A stretch of DNA of 64,000 nucleotides from Schistosoma mansoni (GCF_000237925.1 NC_031495.1:16379749-16443748), one strand, 5' to 3'; numbered from the stretch's first letter, positions 48,815-62,498 are shown. Translations and numbers: made by a program. Notes: a model not told the origin generated them from the sequence alone.

Positions 48815-51800
48815 TTAGTCTTTTCCAATATGGTAGTCCAGAAATTCTTTCAGTTGCAAATAAATCGGTGGATATTCTCGTTGTTGTCTTATTTGGACCT
48901 AATGAAAGCAAAATTTTTAAATACAGTTTACTTTATCAAGCACATAAATTTATATGATACAGACCTTAATTTGTTATTTTTTTTAAAGTAGATAGATCGT
49001 CATAGAAAGCTTTTTCGGTTACACAAATCACTTAAAATTAATATGAACTTTTGGAAAGTGGTCTCTGTATTTGAACAAATATATTTTTTTGCGATCCCAG
49101 TGGTAATCGATGTAGCGTTTAGGCTTTTTCTTATCATGATGAACTGACCAAACTATGCTAAAATAGAGAGTAAACTGAGGAAAAAGGAGTGGTGTTCAGA
49201 TCAAAGTATGGAGCCAATCAGTTAAAATGACTGGTAGATTGAAGTAAATAAAGAAGTGCAAACTTTCTTGATGGGATCTGTGTTAATAATATTTTATGAG
49301 GATCGATTGCAATATCGAAAATGCATACATCTCTCTAATTATGTACTTTAGTATCATCGTATGCCTTTTATCCAGGAACTTAATTTGTTTCTTTGGCACT
49401 ATGCGCCATATGATGTCGACTCTATTTCTTCACATTATTTTGAAGTGAATTGCGGCAACTTGATTCTGATAGATATTTGTATTAGGCTCTGCGCTGTTTA
49501 CTATCAACCAATTGAATTCTTCATAACGGTCATTGGCTCGTATGAGGGTTTCTTTCTATATGATACTAACGATTCCTATAAACAATTAGTATTTACAATA
49601 TTATAATAAGAGTTTTTAATAATAAGATTTACAAAAATTCGACCGAGGATCTAATTGTCATAAGTTCCATTTAAAATTGGAGTTGTCAGATTACCTAAGC
49701 AATGCAACTTTTTCTTATCGAATATTCCTCATAAAGATGACAACAAATACAGAAAACAGCACATACAACTTAATTTAAGAATCCAATTTTAGAAAATCTA
49801 AAAAGATGGATTACCTCATGGACATATGCTGAAAGACCGTTGCGTAGAAAAATTAAACGTTCCGTATCATTTTCTCTTTTCACCAACCACGATACATAGT
49901 AATTTGTAGACCAGCCTGCAATAATATGGGGATAACGAATTTCATCCGGTGCTCTGCTAAACATATGTTGACAAATCATGCTTGGCAATACATGATTTGA
50001 TGAAGAACCAACTGAATTCTCTTTTGCATAAGTCTGAGAAAAAATTATATTTATATTAATCGTGAATATATTATTCCATACTATTTAGAATCGGGGAAAA
50101 TATGAAAATGCTTTCTATATATTACGACTTAATAAAAGCAGATACATTTGCACAAATAAAAATATAACCAAATCAATGTTAATTATTATAGAGTGGTGGC
50201 ACATACAATAGTTACAACATTTAAATTTCAATCAGAAAGTTGTGGGTCTGAACTGTACTTCGCCTTACTTGGTTTGGCTTGGTAATATCATCAACTTTTC
50301 AGGGATAGTGTTTTCTGAAAACCAACTATACACATTTTCGTATGATCAAAATTAGATTAGTTTTACAGGATTTACAATTGCTCAGGAGGTTTCGAAATCT
50401 TTGATCAATAAGTTATTTGTTCGGTATATATTTAAATAATAAGGTTTAGTAAATATAATTTAGATTAATGATGATTTACGTGAGATTTATGTGATCTAAA
50501 TGTTTCATTGCATAGTTACTTGCTTGCTAAATTTCAATATTTGTCTGGATGTAATTAAAGAAATCTTCGTTCTCCTTGTATTTGCTTAGTGCTGACCGTT
50601 CGTTGCTGCTTTCATTAACAGGAGTGTAAGTTCGTAAACTTATATTGATGGTTTCCTACTGTAATATATGTATATATTCTGAAAAACCAAGACAGTTATA
50701 CGACTAAAGTCGACCTCTTAAGCGTTTATTTACGTGAAAATAGCAATTACATTTGTCAGTATATTATCGCGTATAACCATCAGAGTCAAAAATCCACTAT
50801 TTATTAATTATTAATCTATTATACGCGTATATAGCCCCTTCCAGGGAAGTCCTACTCACTGCCTTCTCGTGGCGAAGGTGTTGTTTACGAAAATGAGAGG
50901 ACGAAAAGCGAATGTCCGGCGCTATAACCGGGTTGGTGGATATGAAGGATCCACCTAGGGGAGTTGGAAAACCCTGATTCCAAACCAATGGTGCACATGG
51001 GCTTCCGTATCCTGAAGGAACAAATGGCGAATGAACCAGTTATTGGTCACCGGCTACCATGGGACTGCATCTCCTCACGATGCTCCACTGCCTTGTGGGT
51101 TAAACCTCTAGGTCAAAGGCTCGGGGTGTGACCCCCTAAGAAAACCACCTGCTTCTGTTTGGGCACCCGGGCAGTATCACAGCCCTCTCGCAAATAAATG
51201 AGATGAAACATTCAACTGACAATTATATTCTCGTTCATACTAGAAACAAAACAATTTGCATTATTACTATTATTATTATTATTGTTATTATTATTATTTA
51301 CCATATCGCTAATTCACCCCCTTTTATCCCCAATTTGTGCTCTTCAACTTATGCAGCAGCTCGCCCATGGTGGAAAATCTGTCCTATCTAAACGATCTCC
51401 AGTCACTGTCTGGTTGAAAGTGAATGCTTCCACTGATTATGAATACTGAAGCAGTCTTTCTGAAATCACGTACACCGTTCAAGCTGGCTTCCTTCAACGT
51501 TCGCACACTAATGCAGATCAGACAACAGATAGGGCTGGCTATGTCTTTGGAAGGTCTTAATGTTGACGTTTGCTGTCTATCCGAGACCCGTATTCAAGAC
51601 TCTAGTGAAGTACTACAAATCCGCTCTCCATCTGTCGCCTCGAAAAGCTTGTTTCACGTGCGCTTATCCGGGGACCCTGTGGCATTTTCGTCTGGTCTTG
51701 CTGGCGTTGGTGTCGCACTAAGCGCTAGGGCTGAGGCAGCACTAATCGATTGGATCCCCATTAACAGTCGGTTATGTGCTGTTAGATTAGAAAGTTCCAT

Positions 51801-54800
51801 CAAAGTGAGAATCGGTGTCTTTTCGTCATCTTCGACTATGCCCCGACAGATTGCAGCCCGGGTGCAATCAAGGATGAGTTTTACCACCAGTTAACAGTTC
51901 TTCTCTAGAAAGCGCGTTCGACAGATATTGTAGTACTAGCCGGAGACTTGAATGCACAGGTCGGGCGTCTAGGCACAGAAGAGAGTTGTTTAGGTGGCCG
52001 ATGGGGACTTGTTGGTCGCAGGACAGATAACGGGGACCGTTTGCTGCAACTGTGCACAGACCACAACCTGTTTCTGGCTAACACTAACTTCCGGCACAGT
52101 CATCGCCGGTGTGCCACCTGGCGTCCTCCCTCTGCATCCCAAGCCTGGACTCAGATTGATCATATCGCGATCAGCTACCGCTGGTGTGGTTGTGTACAAG
52201 ACTGCCGCTCCTTTTGGAGTACCTATCTGGAGTCTGATCATGCCCTGGTCTGCGCCAATCTTACCTTACTTTTCAGTGGCCGAAGGATTGACCGCCATCA
52301 ACGGATCGATGTTAGTAAACTGGCTGCAACTTCTGTTGCAAGTAAGTATCGAGCGGAGCTAGCTTCTAGGCTAGCTACCATCTGACCGAAAAGTATAGAT
52401 GAGCATTGGTTGCATCTTCATGACGCCATGAAAATGGCGAGTAAAGCCGCTTGAGGCTTCGCGAAACGTCCCGCTTACAAGCACTGGGTTTCTTCTGGCT
52501 CCTTACAACTGATGGAAGCCCGTCGGTCTACTCCGGGTGACCGTGAGTATTACCACAAACGAAGGCTGTTACGTAATGAAATTGGGCAAAGCTTGCGTAA
52601 GGACCGAGAAGCCTGGTGGTCGGAGCGTGCTAATGAGATGGAAGCAGCAGCTGCATCTGGTAACTGCCGGAAGCTCTTCCAACTCATCCGAGCCACTGGC
52701 AGCAAGAAGTCTGGTGTGAGTGAAACAATCTACGAGGATGATGGGATGTCAATCACTAACATCTCTTGACGTCTTGGACGATGGGCAGAATTTTTCGAAG
52801 AGCAGTTCAACTGGCCTGCTGCTCCGGCAACATCAACCAGTTTGTCCTGCCCCCCATGGCCGGTGACGACTGATCCACCAAACGAGGCGGAAGTCCGCAA
52901 GGAACTTCAACTCTTGAAACGTTACAAATCACCGGGCACAGATGACTTACCTCCGGCTCTTTTTAAAGATGGTGGTGACTTTCTGACTAAGGAATTGACT
53001 GTGTTGTTTACAAAGGTTTGGGAGCAAGAAAGTGTTCCAACATCATGGAATGAGTCGATAGTCGTCCATATCTTTAAAAAGGGTTCACGTTGTTCCTGTA
53101 ATAACTATCGAGGGATAAGTCTACTTTCGATTGCGTCCAAAATATTGGCTTCTATCATTCTTCGTAGGTTGTTTAAAACCCGAGAACGATTGACTCGCGA
53201 GGAGCAGGCTGGTTTTCGTTCTGGTCGAGGATGCATTGATCACATCTTCACCCTCCGCCAAATGTTAGAACACCGTCATACTTATCGCAGGCCAACAATC
53301 GTAGTGTTTCTTGATATCAGGGCTGCCTTCGATTCGTTGGACAGGACTGTTCTCTGGGATTGTCTATTGAAGAAGGGTGTGCCTGAGAAGTTTATTAACA
53401 TCTTAAAGGCCTTGTATACGAACACCTCAGGCAGAGTGAGGGCATAAAACCACCTTTCTCCCTTGTTCCATTCGAACAGTGGGGTTAGGCAGGGTTGCCC
53501 AATCTCACCATTCCTCTTCAACTTTGCCATCGACGACATCCTGGAAACAGCTCTGATGGATGTAAGTAATGGCGGTGTGGATCTGCTGTCTGGAGAACGA
53601 CTTCTCGACCTCGAGTATGCGGATGATATTGTCTTACTGTGCGATAATACCCAAGGCATGCAATCCGCACTTAATCAGTTGGCAATCAGTGTCCACAGGT
53701 ACGGCATGTGCTTTGCAACCTCCAAGTGCAAAGTACTCCTACAAGACTGACAGGATTCTCATCCTGTACTCACCCTGGATGGTGAGCAGATTGAAGTAGT
53801 TGAGAAGTTCGTGTATCTAGGTAGCTACATAAGTGCTGGTGGTGACGTGAGTGATGAGATTGATGCACGTACAATGAAAGCCAGAGCGGCTTATGCCAAT
53901 CTGGGCCATCTTTGGCGCCTTCGTGATGTTAGTCTGGCTGTCAAAGGTCGGATCTACAACGCGTCGGTGAGAGCAGTTTTGCTCTATGCTTGTGAAACCT
54001 GGCCTCTCCGAGTTGAGGATGTTAGACGACTCTCTGTGTTCGATCATCGTTGTCTCCGAAGGATTGCTGACATACAGTGGCAACACCATGTTAGTAATGC
54101 AGAGGTTCGGCATCGTGTGTTCGGGTGCAGAGACGATAATTCAATTGGTGTCACCATCTTGAAACACCGACTTCGGTGGCTTGGACATGTTTTACGAATG
54201 TCGTCCCAGAGAATTCCACGTCGTGCATTATTTGCCGACTCTGGGACTGGTTGGAAAAAGCGGAGAGGAGGTCAGTGTATGACATGGTGTCGTGGTATGA
54301 AAGAAAGCTGCAAAGGGCTAGCTTCTGTTGGTCCTTCACGACTCCCTGGCTGGGGTCCGAGAGATGGTGCAACACAGTGGCTAGGGACGTTATCAGATAT
54401 GGCTCAGAATAGAAGCCAGTGGCGATCCTGCTGTAACCTTCTACTTTCTTCATAAAGAGTGGCTATAACTTTCCTAACTGAGAGAGCTCTTCTGGTTGTA
54501 CATTTCAGTTCCCCCCATCATTACTCTTCTCCTTTTCTTTTTTTCCTTCTTTTATATATACACATCTTCCTTCTCCTCCCATTCTCATTATTTTGTGTGG
54601 CGCATATGTATCCGGTGCCCTTTGTACCAATATATATGTGATTAAATAAATAAATAAATAAATTTATTAATTATATAAATGAATATTGTAAGTACAAATT
54701 TATAGTTCTATTTCACCAGGAATTTATGTCTACCTCCCTTACAAATAAAAAAAGCTGGTTACCATTTCCATATACCTGACCAGTTTAAAGTATTTAGTAA

Positions 54801-57800
54801 GATAATTCTGTAAATATCATGTTGGGTTGAACACAAATAATGCCCTCGAACAATTTGGTAAACTCGATTAAACTTAATAACAGGCAATCGAATACACAAA
54901 ACACACAAAAAAAAGCGTACTTGGACTAACTGTTCATTTTCCATAGATAGGATAGACGGAAATTCTCTTAATTGTTCATAAGATTCTGGGATTAGTTTAC
55001 TTAATGTATATCCATAATTTGGAGAGCATAATGGCATTAAAGCTAATTCGAATTCTTTGTAATCAGCGGCTAGTTTAAGACGTACTGATTCTTTTGAAGA
55101 ACGAATTAATGTTGATCGCCAAAGGTAACTGTTGACACACATAGTAAGAATTGGTTTTAAAGCATCTTGCAATGCAAATTCACCACAAACATAACATCCT
55201 GATTGTGTGAACACATTAGATATTGTGTTAACAAACTTTGGAGGTTGTGATAGATCAAATAAATATTGTTGACGAACTCTAGCAGTAAAGTTCTGCCAAA
55301 AAATATGAAAACAGATAAATCAGTAGAGCTTACATAACAATGAAGAATACTTAATCTATTTGAGGATTATTGAGGAATATGAAATGAAACTTCTATTGGT
55401 TTACTTCTACTAGTAAGTTTGCCCAGATTGCTTCAAATATGTAAACTTAGTAATTGTGTAATACAGAGTTGATTTTATGGTACAAAAATCACGGAGGAAA
55501 AAACCAACTGCAAGATTTTATGCCATAGAATCAAAAATCAATGACTAAGTGAAGTATGGTTAATTAAGTGAACAAGTAACAAGACTAAGTACATGCACTA
55601 CAATAATATGTATAACAAGGATAAACAATACCAGCTTAATGAGAAATATTTCAATTATGCTCAGTAATTATTTATTCAATAAGTTAATTAAATATAACAT
55701 ACGTAGAAATAATATAATCGAAACAGCTAATTTTATATATGACAAACTAGTTGATTTGTTTGAATTAAAAACAAAAGGTAAAAAAATTTTTAATAAGGGT
55801 AGAACGATTTCAAGATCTTTCATTATGCATTGTGATATGCGGTCGTACGTCCGGGTGTTTAATGGTTCTAGACTATGAGGAAACATATATAAGGAGCTCT
55901 TTAGGTTTTCAATAATTCTTCAACTAGCATTATTTCGCAGTAAACTAATTTTATGAACTATTTTTCAGCTCTTAGCAACGTTTTGAAATTTTCTGTTGTT
56001 TATATTCAGGACTACAACTGGTCAGTCTCTGTTACGATATGCTCTCAGCAGATTTACGCGAAATATTGTTATAAGTTGAGTGTTTGAAGATAAATGTACT
56101 AGGTTTGTCTTGGTGTGAACATCAACACTGGTATATCTAGGTGGTGGGTCCCAAACAGAACGAAAAGCGAGAAATTGGTTCGAATCCAAGGCACTAACTA
56201 AATATACGGGAATTATCTTTCAGTTCCTTTGCGTGATTTGCATACAAGTACTCTTTTATCAAAAAACACACCTCTTCATATAGGGAAATTTACTTAGTTT
56301 TATATAGACACTACCTACTTGCAGCTAATATTTAGTAGATGGAAATAAAGTTGACGGACAATCAATATAAAAGAACAGTAATAATTAATCACGATAGAAA
56401 TAGATTAAATTTATTTTACAATGTTATTCATTTCGCTAATTTACGAAATCGAGACGTAGCCTTAAAAAGTTAATTTTTCAATATAGGACGACAAATATTA
56501 GTTTTAACTCATCAATTAAATGTATTTATAATCTTGTGGGAACTGATACTTTCTATGAAATTTGAACCCATATCATCTAGTTTCCTACGAACTACCTCAA
56601 ACAACCTGAAAATCGAAACATAGTGCACGTGATGTGAAGTCACTTAGACTGGTGGCCACATTGTAACGTGATCGACAGAATTCGAACGACATTAAATGGT
56701 TAGATAAACAAGACGTCTTTTACTGATCAAAGTAATTTCGGCTTCCAAACAAGATTCAATGTGACTGATAATTTGATGAAACTATTGCGTAGCGGCTAAT
56801 AGTAGTGGAATACAAAACATTTTATTTGTATTTAAAACTCATTCATTACATTCCAATAAATGTATATGTTCAAACTAACCAGAATCTAATACATAAATTG
56901 TTTCAGAAACTACGGCACTATTTGTCTGGACATCAGTTTATGACAGAAATCTAAAATTTTCACCTTTTCTGTCATTAGTATGTTTCGTTACACTAAATCG
57001 CTTAATCGTCTAGTATTGTTTATCATGAAGAATTGTATGGACATAATCGAAAGATCAATATTTACAAAAATACTATGAATTTTCTTAAAAAGGAAAATAA
57101 CTAACCTGTAAATCTTGTAGATATTTTGACTTACTATTTAATTCATTAACTGATACATTTTGATATGAATCATATTCATTATGCATAGAACTTAAAATTT
57201 CATCTATCTTATTACTAATAGCTAGAAGAAATGGATTTAAAATAGAAATGCACAAATTATTCAAATGATTTCTTGTTGATTCTGAAATTAACTGAAGTGG
57301 ATTTTTAATTGGTGTCATTGTTTCAATTGTGGTGGTCAGTGGAAAGGTTCCATCCAAACATGTAGATGATTTATTATAACGTTTATGATTAATGTTGGAT
57401 GCTGTTATTGTATTCAGATTACTCAGTCGTTTATTTACAGTTAATTGTAAATTTGTTCCAAACTGACAGAGAAGGTTGACCAAATGTATATTACTCTGTT
57501 GTCCAAGTGTTTGTGAATCTGTCAATTGTACTGCACTAATACCGCCCGAGGAAATTAAAGCTTCAGTTTTAGTTGCAAATAAAGCAATCAATTTATCTAA
57601 ATTGCGAGTAACCTAAGTTTATGAAAAGAAAGTTAGGCAACAGATAGAAAAATCAGTAATTTACTTGTTTGTCTACTGATTACATATTTAGTATTAAGCA
57701 AATAAATTCATTGTTCAATGTAAACTATTTAATTTGACCTGATGGTTAGTATAGTCTATCAGCGTTACACACAGGATCGTTTTTGTAGATAATATGGTAA

Positions 57801-60800
57801 TAATTGTAGTACAAGCAATATATATACTTGGTGTTGGCAAGCAATAAAACCCATAATCAATGTTTCCGCATTTTCGGGGGTCGTGGATATGTTTTCGTTA
57901 TATCGATGATTTTCAGATAAGACTAGATATTAATAACGGAATTATCAAATAAGTTTTGTGTGAAGATCGTTTTGTGGCTTAATTTATCATTTTGCACGAG
58001 AATATACTCATGTATTTACCATTAATTCAAGCACGTAGAAACAGTGTAACATCTGGAATACAATTTGCATCAGTTAAAATTGTTATACTTCACAACAGTA
58101 CAGTGATATGGTCAAGAAGAAAATCACAAAATGTTCCTAACTTCGGTATATCGTCGATAATTAAAAATGAAACTAAAAAGGTATTGTTGTCAGGAGTTAT
58201 TTTAGCAAACAATAATAGATAGACAAGCATAACAGCGTAGGATCCCTACACACAATACATTGATTTAAGCTTTCATAAATTGATTGGTGATCAATCAATC
58301 GTTCCATACACACTTAATTTTCGTTGACTTAATCAAGGATAAAAATGTGTCAATGAACAATTAGTGTCTCTCAGGAAACAGTAGAAGCTGGATCTAGCGA
58401 GTTAACTATCAAGAGCCCTAAACAATTCCACCTGATGTAACCAGTTCGCGTATGATTGGGAAGTAGAAATATCTGAAAATATAACTTTTGCAAAAATAAT
58501 ACTAATTTTTTAAACAAAACTCAATGAGATTCATTGAGTAGGACAATAAACCACTTATCTAAATAAGTGTTTCGTTATAAGTGGTTAGTTTCGAGATCAA
58601 CTGCCCAAAATTCTAGTGAAAAGCTTTGATTCGTAGAGTCAAACAGGTTATAAGTGGAACAGCTACCATCAACTGAATGATGTAAGGATTTTGATCCATC
58701 GTGAATTGATTAAGGTTAGGAGGATGAACTATTGAATTACAACACAGTTGGTTAATAGGAAATATGTTCTTCAAAAGCTCGAAAACCAGGATATGTATGA
58801 TACTCCGTTGAGCCGTAAATGAGCAATAATATCCTATATTAGGCTAGAATTGATTTCTGGCGATTTCCAGTTATTTCGAGTGAAATTAGCTCATAAAGAA
58901 GGATAACTATGAAATACACATAAGTATTCATCTTAAATCTCACTTTTTTTAAGAAAAGCCACTCACCTTAAGTAAAAGGTCATGATGAACAGTAACATAA
59001 CCTAATTCATTCGCAGCTGTTTGTATGATATCATTTAATTCATTTGTATCTGGTCCAGCTGTTGTAGATGTTGAAAAAGCCAAAGTTACCCTATCAAATA
59101 AACGTGATACACTACGAGATAAATAAGCTGTCTCAAATGGGTGCAGTGCTCGAACCAAACATGAAGGTAGTTGTTCCAAGGTAGTTTGGTGATGAGTAGG
59201 TGATAATGTATATTGATCATAATTACTATCATTAGAAAATTCATTTGAAAAGGTACTGGTTACACGACGTTCTAAATCTAATATTAATTTTAATAATTTC
59301 GGATATTCTCCTTCAAGCACTTCTTTAATTACTGGTGATTGATTGGAAACAATAGAAAGTTTAGTGGCCAGTTGATCCGATGCCCAACCAAGGAATCCTT
59401 CATTTGAAATCAGTGCATTACGAATATCTGCGCGATTATCATTGATTTGGTTGTGAGATATTGCATTATCGATAGAAGAGGATGAATCAATGTTATTTTC
59501 TATGATTAAAAAAAGTGAGGTAAAATTGTTCATCATCAAAATTTTTATGAACATACACGGTTAAAAAGTTTTAGTACATCTAAAAATTTATAGAAAAAAA
59601 CAACCAATAAATGAATTTGTAGTACATAGATTACACTTTTCCAGTTTTGCCACAAACTGATGTCAGTAGAATAAACGAGAAATATAACACAATAGTGTAC
59701 AGCTATTTTGTTCTTAAAAATTTAGATGCAGAAAACATTAATGATATTATTTGGAATCTCAAGCTTCATAAAAAGTATTTGGGCATTGCGTATCATTTCA
59801 ACAGCTGATGATTCCAAATATACACAACTAGTTACAAAGCCTAGCTTATAATTCATGAGTTATCTTAGTGATTGCATACCATTTAGCTGATCTCTAAGTA
59901 AGTCAGACAGTCAAACGCAACACAGAATCTGGTATGTATGTACATCGGTTTGAGTTTCTATAATCCATCGTTATAGATAGATAGAATTGTCAGTCCGAAT
60001 CTCAGAGTAGTAGAGGTAGAAACAGTATGAGTGCTGATTAGAAAGATTAGGGATCGAAGATAAGATTCAATAAAATATAAATTAGTCAAAATTTTAAAAA
60101 AAATTGTAAGGAATTCAGAATCTGGGTGAAGACAAAGAGTGGATGTACCTGTCCCATTGCAAACGATTTTGAGCTATGTCATTCAAAGTCTGTAATCACC
60201 TGTACCCCAATTAGGTGGTATACACCTGTATTCCAATTGTCGATGACTTCATGGACTGACACCATATTTTGGTTTGACTGGCTCTAATTTCCTTACAACC
60301 TGCCCCCATGTGCCAGAGAACACCACCCTTTGATGTAAGCAGTGGTTGGGCATACATAACACATGCACCAACAAACTGAGTTGATAAAAATTTATTATCC
60401 CTAAAGTGAAAATGGAGACTATACTGTGTTATGAGCACTTGAATTTTAAACAATGGGTTGTACGATTAAGCTTCACTTCACTTGCTTAGGTTCAAGGAGT
60501 TGAATAGTCGGCATAGCTCCTAAACAATACATACAACAGTCTGTACTTTGTTGCCTAATCACATTAAAATCGATATTTCATCTAATCATTTGATCAGCAG
60601 CATGATTGTTAATAAGTGTAAGCTTAAAACCCGAGGGATATCATTCGTATTGACTATTAAAAAATCCCATTACACAACAGAACATATATCTAACACAATC
60701 ACAAACTTCTAACAATTATTGGATGAAAATTACTTCTGAAAAGCTTAAAAATTCTCATTGATCAATAGCTCCCGGAGTAAAACAGAAAACAATAAAACAA

Positions 60801-62498
60801 ACTGCATGTGTTGATATTTCATAGAAACTATTGATTGTTTGCTCATTTAATCAGCTTTGCGAAACCATGAGCGAATGTTCCAATCCCAATATAGATGTTT
60901 GGCTTACCACTATTTAACACAAGCCCCATATAATAATCCTGTTGATTTCATGAACTTTTGAGTAAACTGTTTAATTAGAAAAACGATTCGAACTAATTAC
61001 CTTAAAAGATTCAAGTAAACTCCATTTATTGTTCTAATGATAATTTGCGATTTTCATTATGAATTATAACCAGTTTAATAATAAACCTCAGCAAATGGTT
61101 GTACATATAACCAAGTAAATGATTTTTATATGTATATAAGTCGAAAACAAAATTCATCATATGATTACTAAATGTCAAAGAGTTAAACTCAAATATGGCA
61201 CTTAAGGATTCTATAAAAGGAAACAATAAATGGTCGATGAAACTTTCAAAGTGATAATACAAACCTTGAGGAGTTAAAGTTTCTTTGAAATTGGCCGAGG
61301 CAAAAATTAACAAAATTGAAGAATATTTTTCGGAATTTTTATTATTTTGCCAGTTGATAAGCATTTCGTGTATAAGTAACTCAGCTAGACTAGGATATAA
61401 TTCAGAAATATATTGGTCTAAACGACATATACTTGTCATGCATACATCAATATGTGTTTCACGTTGTTTCATTAGAGTTAAACCAAGTAGACGACTACAA
61501 GAAATAAGTTGTTCCATTTTATCAATAGTTCCATCTAAACTAGTCCATATAGCAACATGAAAAGCAGCCGCTTGACCACCGACTGCTGATAATGATGCTC
61601 TACCTAAAAAAAGAACACAACAGAAAATGATATTATTTAGGTTAATCAATACAAAACACGCGATGTTACCTAGATTGCAATTTATACTAAACACATTTGT
61701 CAATGACATTCGGAAAATTTCCTGTTTCTGAATGTTGATCACATTCGGTCAATTAAATTTATATAAGTGGTATCATTAAGTTTGATCCAAACTAGAGACT
61801 GATGTATCCGATTATGTTACTCTCCACTCATTAACCAATCACAGCAGGACTCAGATGAAGTCTTCAAATTCATATACCATAAATTACAATTTTATATTTC
61901 TATATCACTTACTCCAAAGCAATATACTTTGAGTATTATTGAACATTTCCTCCTCCTACTTGATGTTTTGATGCATTTTATTGATTTCACTTTACATTAG
62001 GAAATATGTCGATCTTTTTACTTAATTAGCCATGATTGCTATGGTAAAGATGGTCGTTGGTTAAGCCTTATTAATAAACTTGACTACTCTAGAGGTTAAG
62101 AATATATCTGTTGCGAAAATCATTGCTTTGTAAAATTCATATTTACTAGTGTATATCAAAATAAATGAATATATTTTGTAAATTTAAGAATAAGTTTAAT
62201 GAAATAAAAAATTCATGATAAAAATAATATTGCCTTTATAGAATTATATTCTATCATATACTCGATATGTTGGTAAATTCAGTGGCTAGAATAAAATAAC
62301 TGTATTCTAATAAATCTTAAAGAGGATCTAGAATTTACCTGGACCAGAACCTCCTTGCTGAATTTTTTGACGTGTTCGCATTCGTTGAGTTAAAGAATCT
62401 ATGTCAACAGAAGAGGATAGTACAGAAACAAACTCAGATTTCCATTTAGTCACCAGTTCATGAATTACATCCATTAACATATTTAAATGGTAGAAAAC
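48815..62498 (-). CDS. COG5: Conserved oligomeric Golgi complex subunit 5, C-terminal ~788 residues
   Basis: COG5 belongs to lobe B of the COG tethering complex for retrograde intra-Golgi vesicles. Minus-strand exons, in phase: 62498-62339, 61603-61112, 59499-58967, 57612-57106, 55292-54921, 50033-49815 and 48898-48815. Family landmarks are SLSAVGGQAAAFHVAIWTSL, VLEGEYPKLLKL, LHPFETAYLSRSVSRLFD, YLQDLQNFTARVRQQYLFD, KLAADYKEFELALMPLCSP, HMFSRAPDEIRYPHII, LIFLRNGLSAYVHE and the end REYPPIYLQLKEFLDYHIGKD. The 61112 donor (GTTATA) is weak and chosen because it alone keeps phase into the next exon. The N-terminal exon or exons lie right of the window; human COG5 is ~839 residues, so this form is somewhat longer. 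Introns of 0.7-4.9 kb contain LINE and SINE insertions. Confidence 0.92.
50195..50300 (+). repeat. Possible SINE remnant
   Basis: GTGGTGGCACATACAATAG, a degenerate B-box (GTGGGTCTGAAC) and GGTTTGGCTTGGTAATAT follow the layout of the remnant at 41690-41880. Weak evidence. Confidence 0.35.
50862..50878 (+). other. Conserved hairpin in the R1 5' UTR
   Basis: CCTTC at 50862-50866 pairs with GAAGG at 50874-50878 around a 7-nt loop. The same stem with a changed loop occurs at 8107-8123 and, on the minus strand, near 35898-35914. It may be part of a structured 5' RNA; function unknown. Confidence 0.45.
51262..51302. repeat. (ATT)n microsatellite
   Basis: An imperfect run of about 12 ATT/ATT-like units between the R1 5' UTR and its ORF. 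Confidence 0.85.
51424..54455 (+). pseudogene. RTE R1 endonuclease-reverse transcriptase ORF, broken
   Basis: About 1010 codons of a single RTE polyprotein with N-terminal AP-like endonuclease, central RT and a C-terminal region. One frameshift and at least five in-frame stops interrupt it, while the catalytic YADD and endonuclease SDH regions are preserved. RTE elements have one ORF without a separate ORF1, as here. Confidence 0.85.
55293..56126. other. Intron of COG5, left part
   Basis: No gene or recognisable repeat. The open frame at 55639-55878 has no family motif. Confidence 0.35.
56127..56200 (+). repeat. Decayed Sm-alpha-like SINE with hammerhead ribozyme relic
   Basis: The stretch CTGGTATATCTAG, GTGGTGG, GTCCCAAACAGAAC, GAAA has the layout of the hammerhead in the schistosome Sm-alpha retroposon (stem, CTGATGA core, stem-loop GTCCCAAATAGGAC, GAAA core). 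It is followed by a tRNA B-box, GGTTCGAATCC, at 56178-56188. The CTGATGA core is mutated at several positions and the loop stem is partly unpaired, so catalysis is not expected. Confidence 0.65.
56201..57105. other. Intron of COG5, right part
   Basis: No gene or repeat was recognised in this AT-rich stretch. Confidence 0.35.
57613..58966. other. COG5 intron without visible LINE
   Basis: No transposon ORF or SINE head was recognised. The open frame 57992-58222 lacks any family motif. Confidence 0.35.
59930..60450 (-). mobile_element. RTE-like LINE (family C), 3' part
   Basis: On the minus strand, about 60450-60235 encodes a damaged C-terminal LINE segment and 60235-59930 is the 3' end, matching 4500-4960 and the reverse complement of 43890-44260. 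Shared strings include TTGCAAACGATTTTGA and GTAGAAACAGTATGAGTGC-type sequence. It lies in a COG5 intron, in the same orientation as COG5. Confidence 0.75.
61604..62338. other. COG5 intron
   Basis: No gene, SINE or LINE was recognised. Confidence 0.4.

Larger units (their letters stand above)
50825..54665 (+). mobile_element. Nearly full-length RTE-like LINE (family R1) with 5' UTR, decayed
   Basis: The element has a ~570-nt 5' UTR (50825-51400), one broken ORF (51424-54455) and a 3' tail (54456-54665) ending in (AAAT)n. The ORF gives endonuclease (FKLASFNVRTLMQIRQQIG, VDVCCLSETRIQD; DLNAQVGRLG; WTQIDHIAIS, ESDHALV) and RT ([62 protein letters not shown], catalytic YADDIVLLC), then GSYISAGGD and [13 protein letters not shown] frameshift near 51890 is followed by stops at 52383, 52452, 52767, 53445 and 53748 in otherwise one frame. 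It lies in a COG5 intron, antisense to COG5. It is the reference for the deleted copies at 7995, 30740 and 35505. Confidence 0.92.

Noticed and set aside
60990-61026. A 33-nt COG5 exon reading NNKWSLLESFK next to the 491-nt exon
   Set aside because: It has good splice borders but ends in a phase that breaks the following exon, which must be read as ENNID. Direct joining from 61112 keeps phase.
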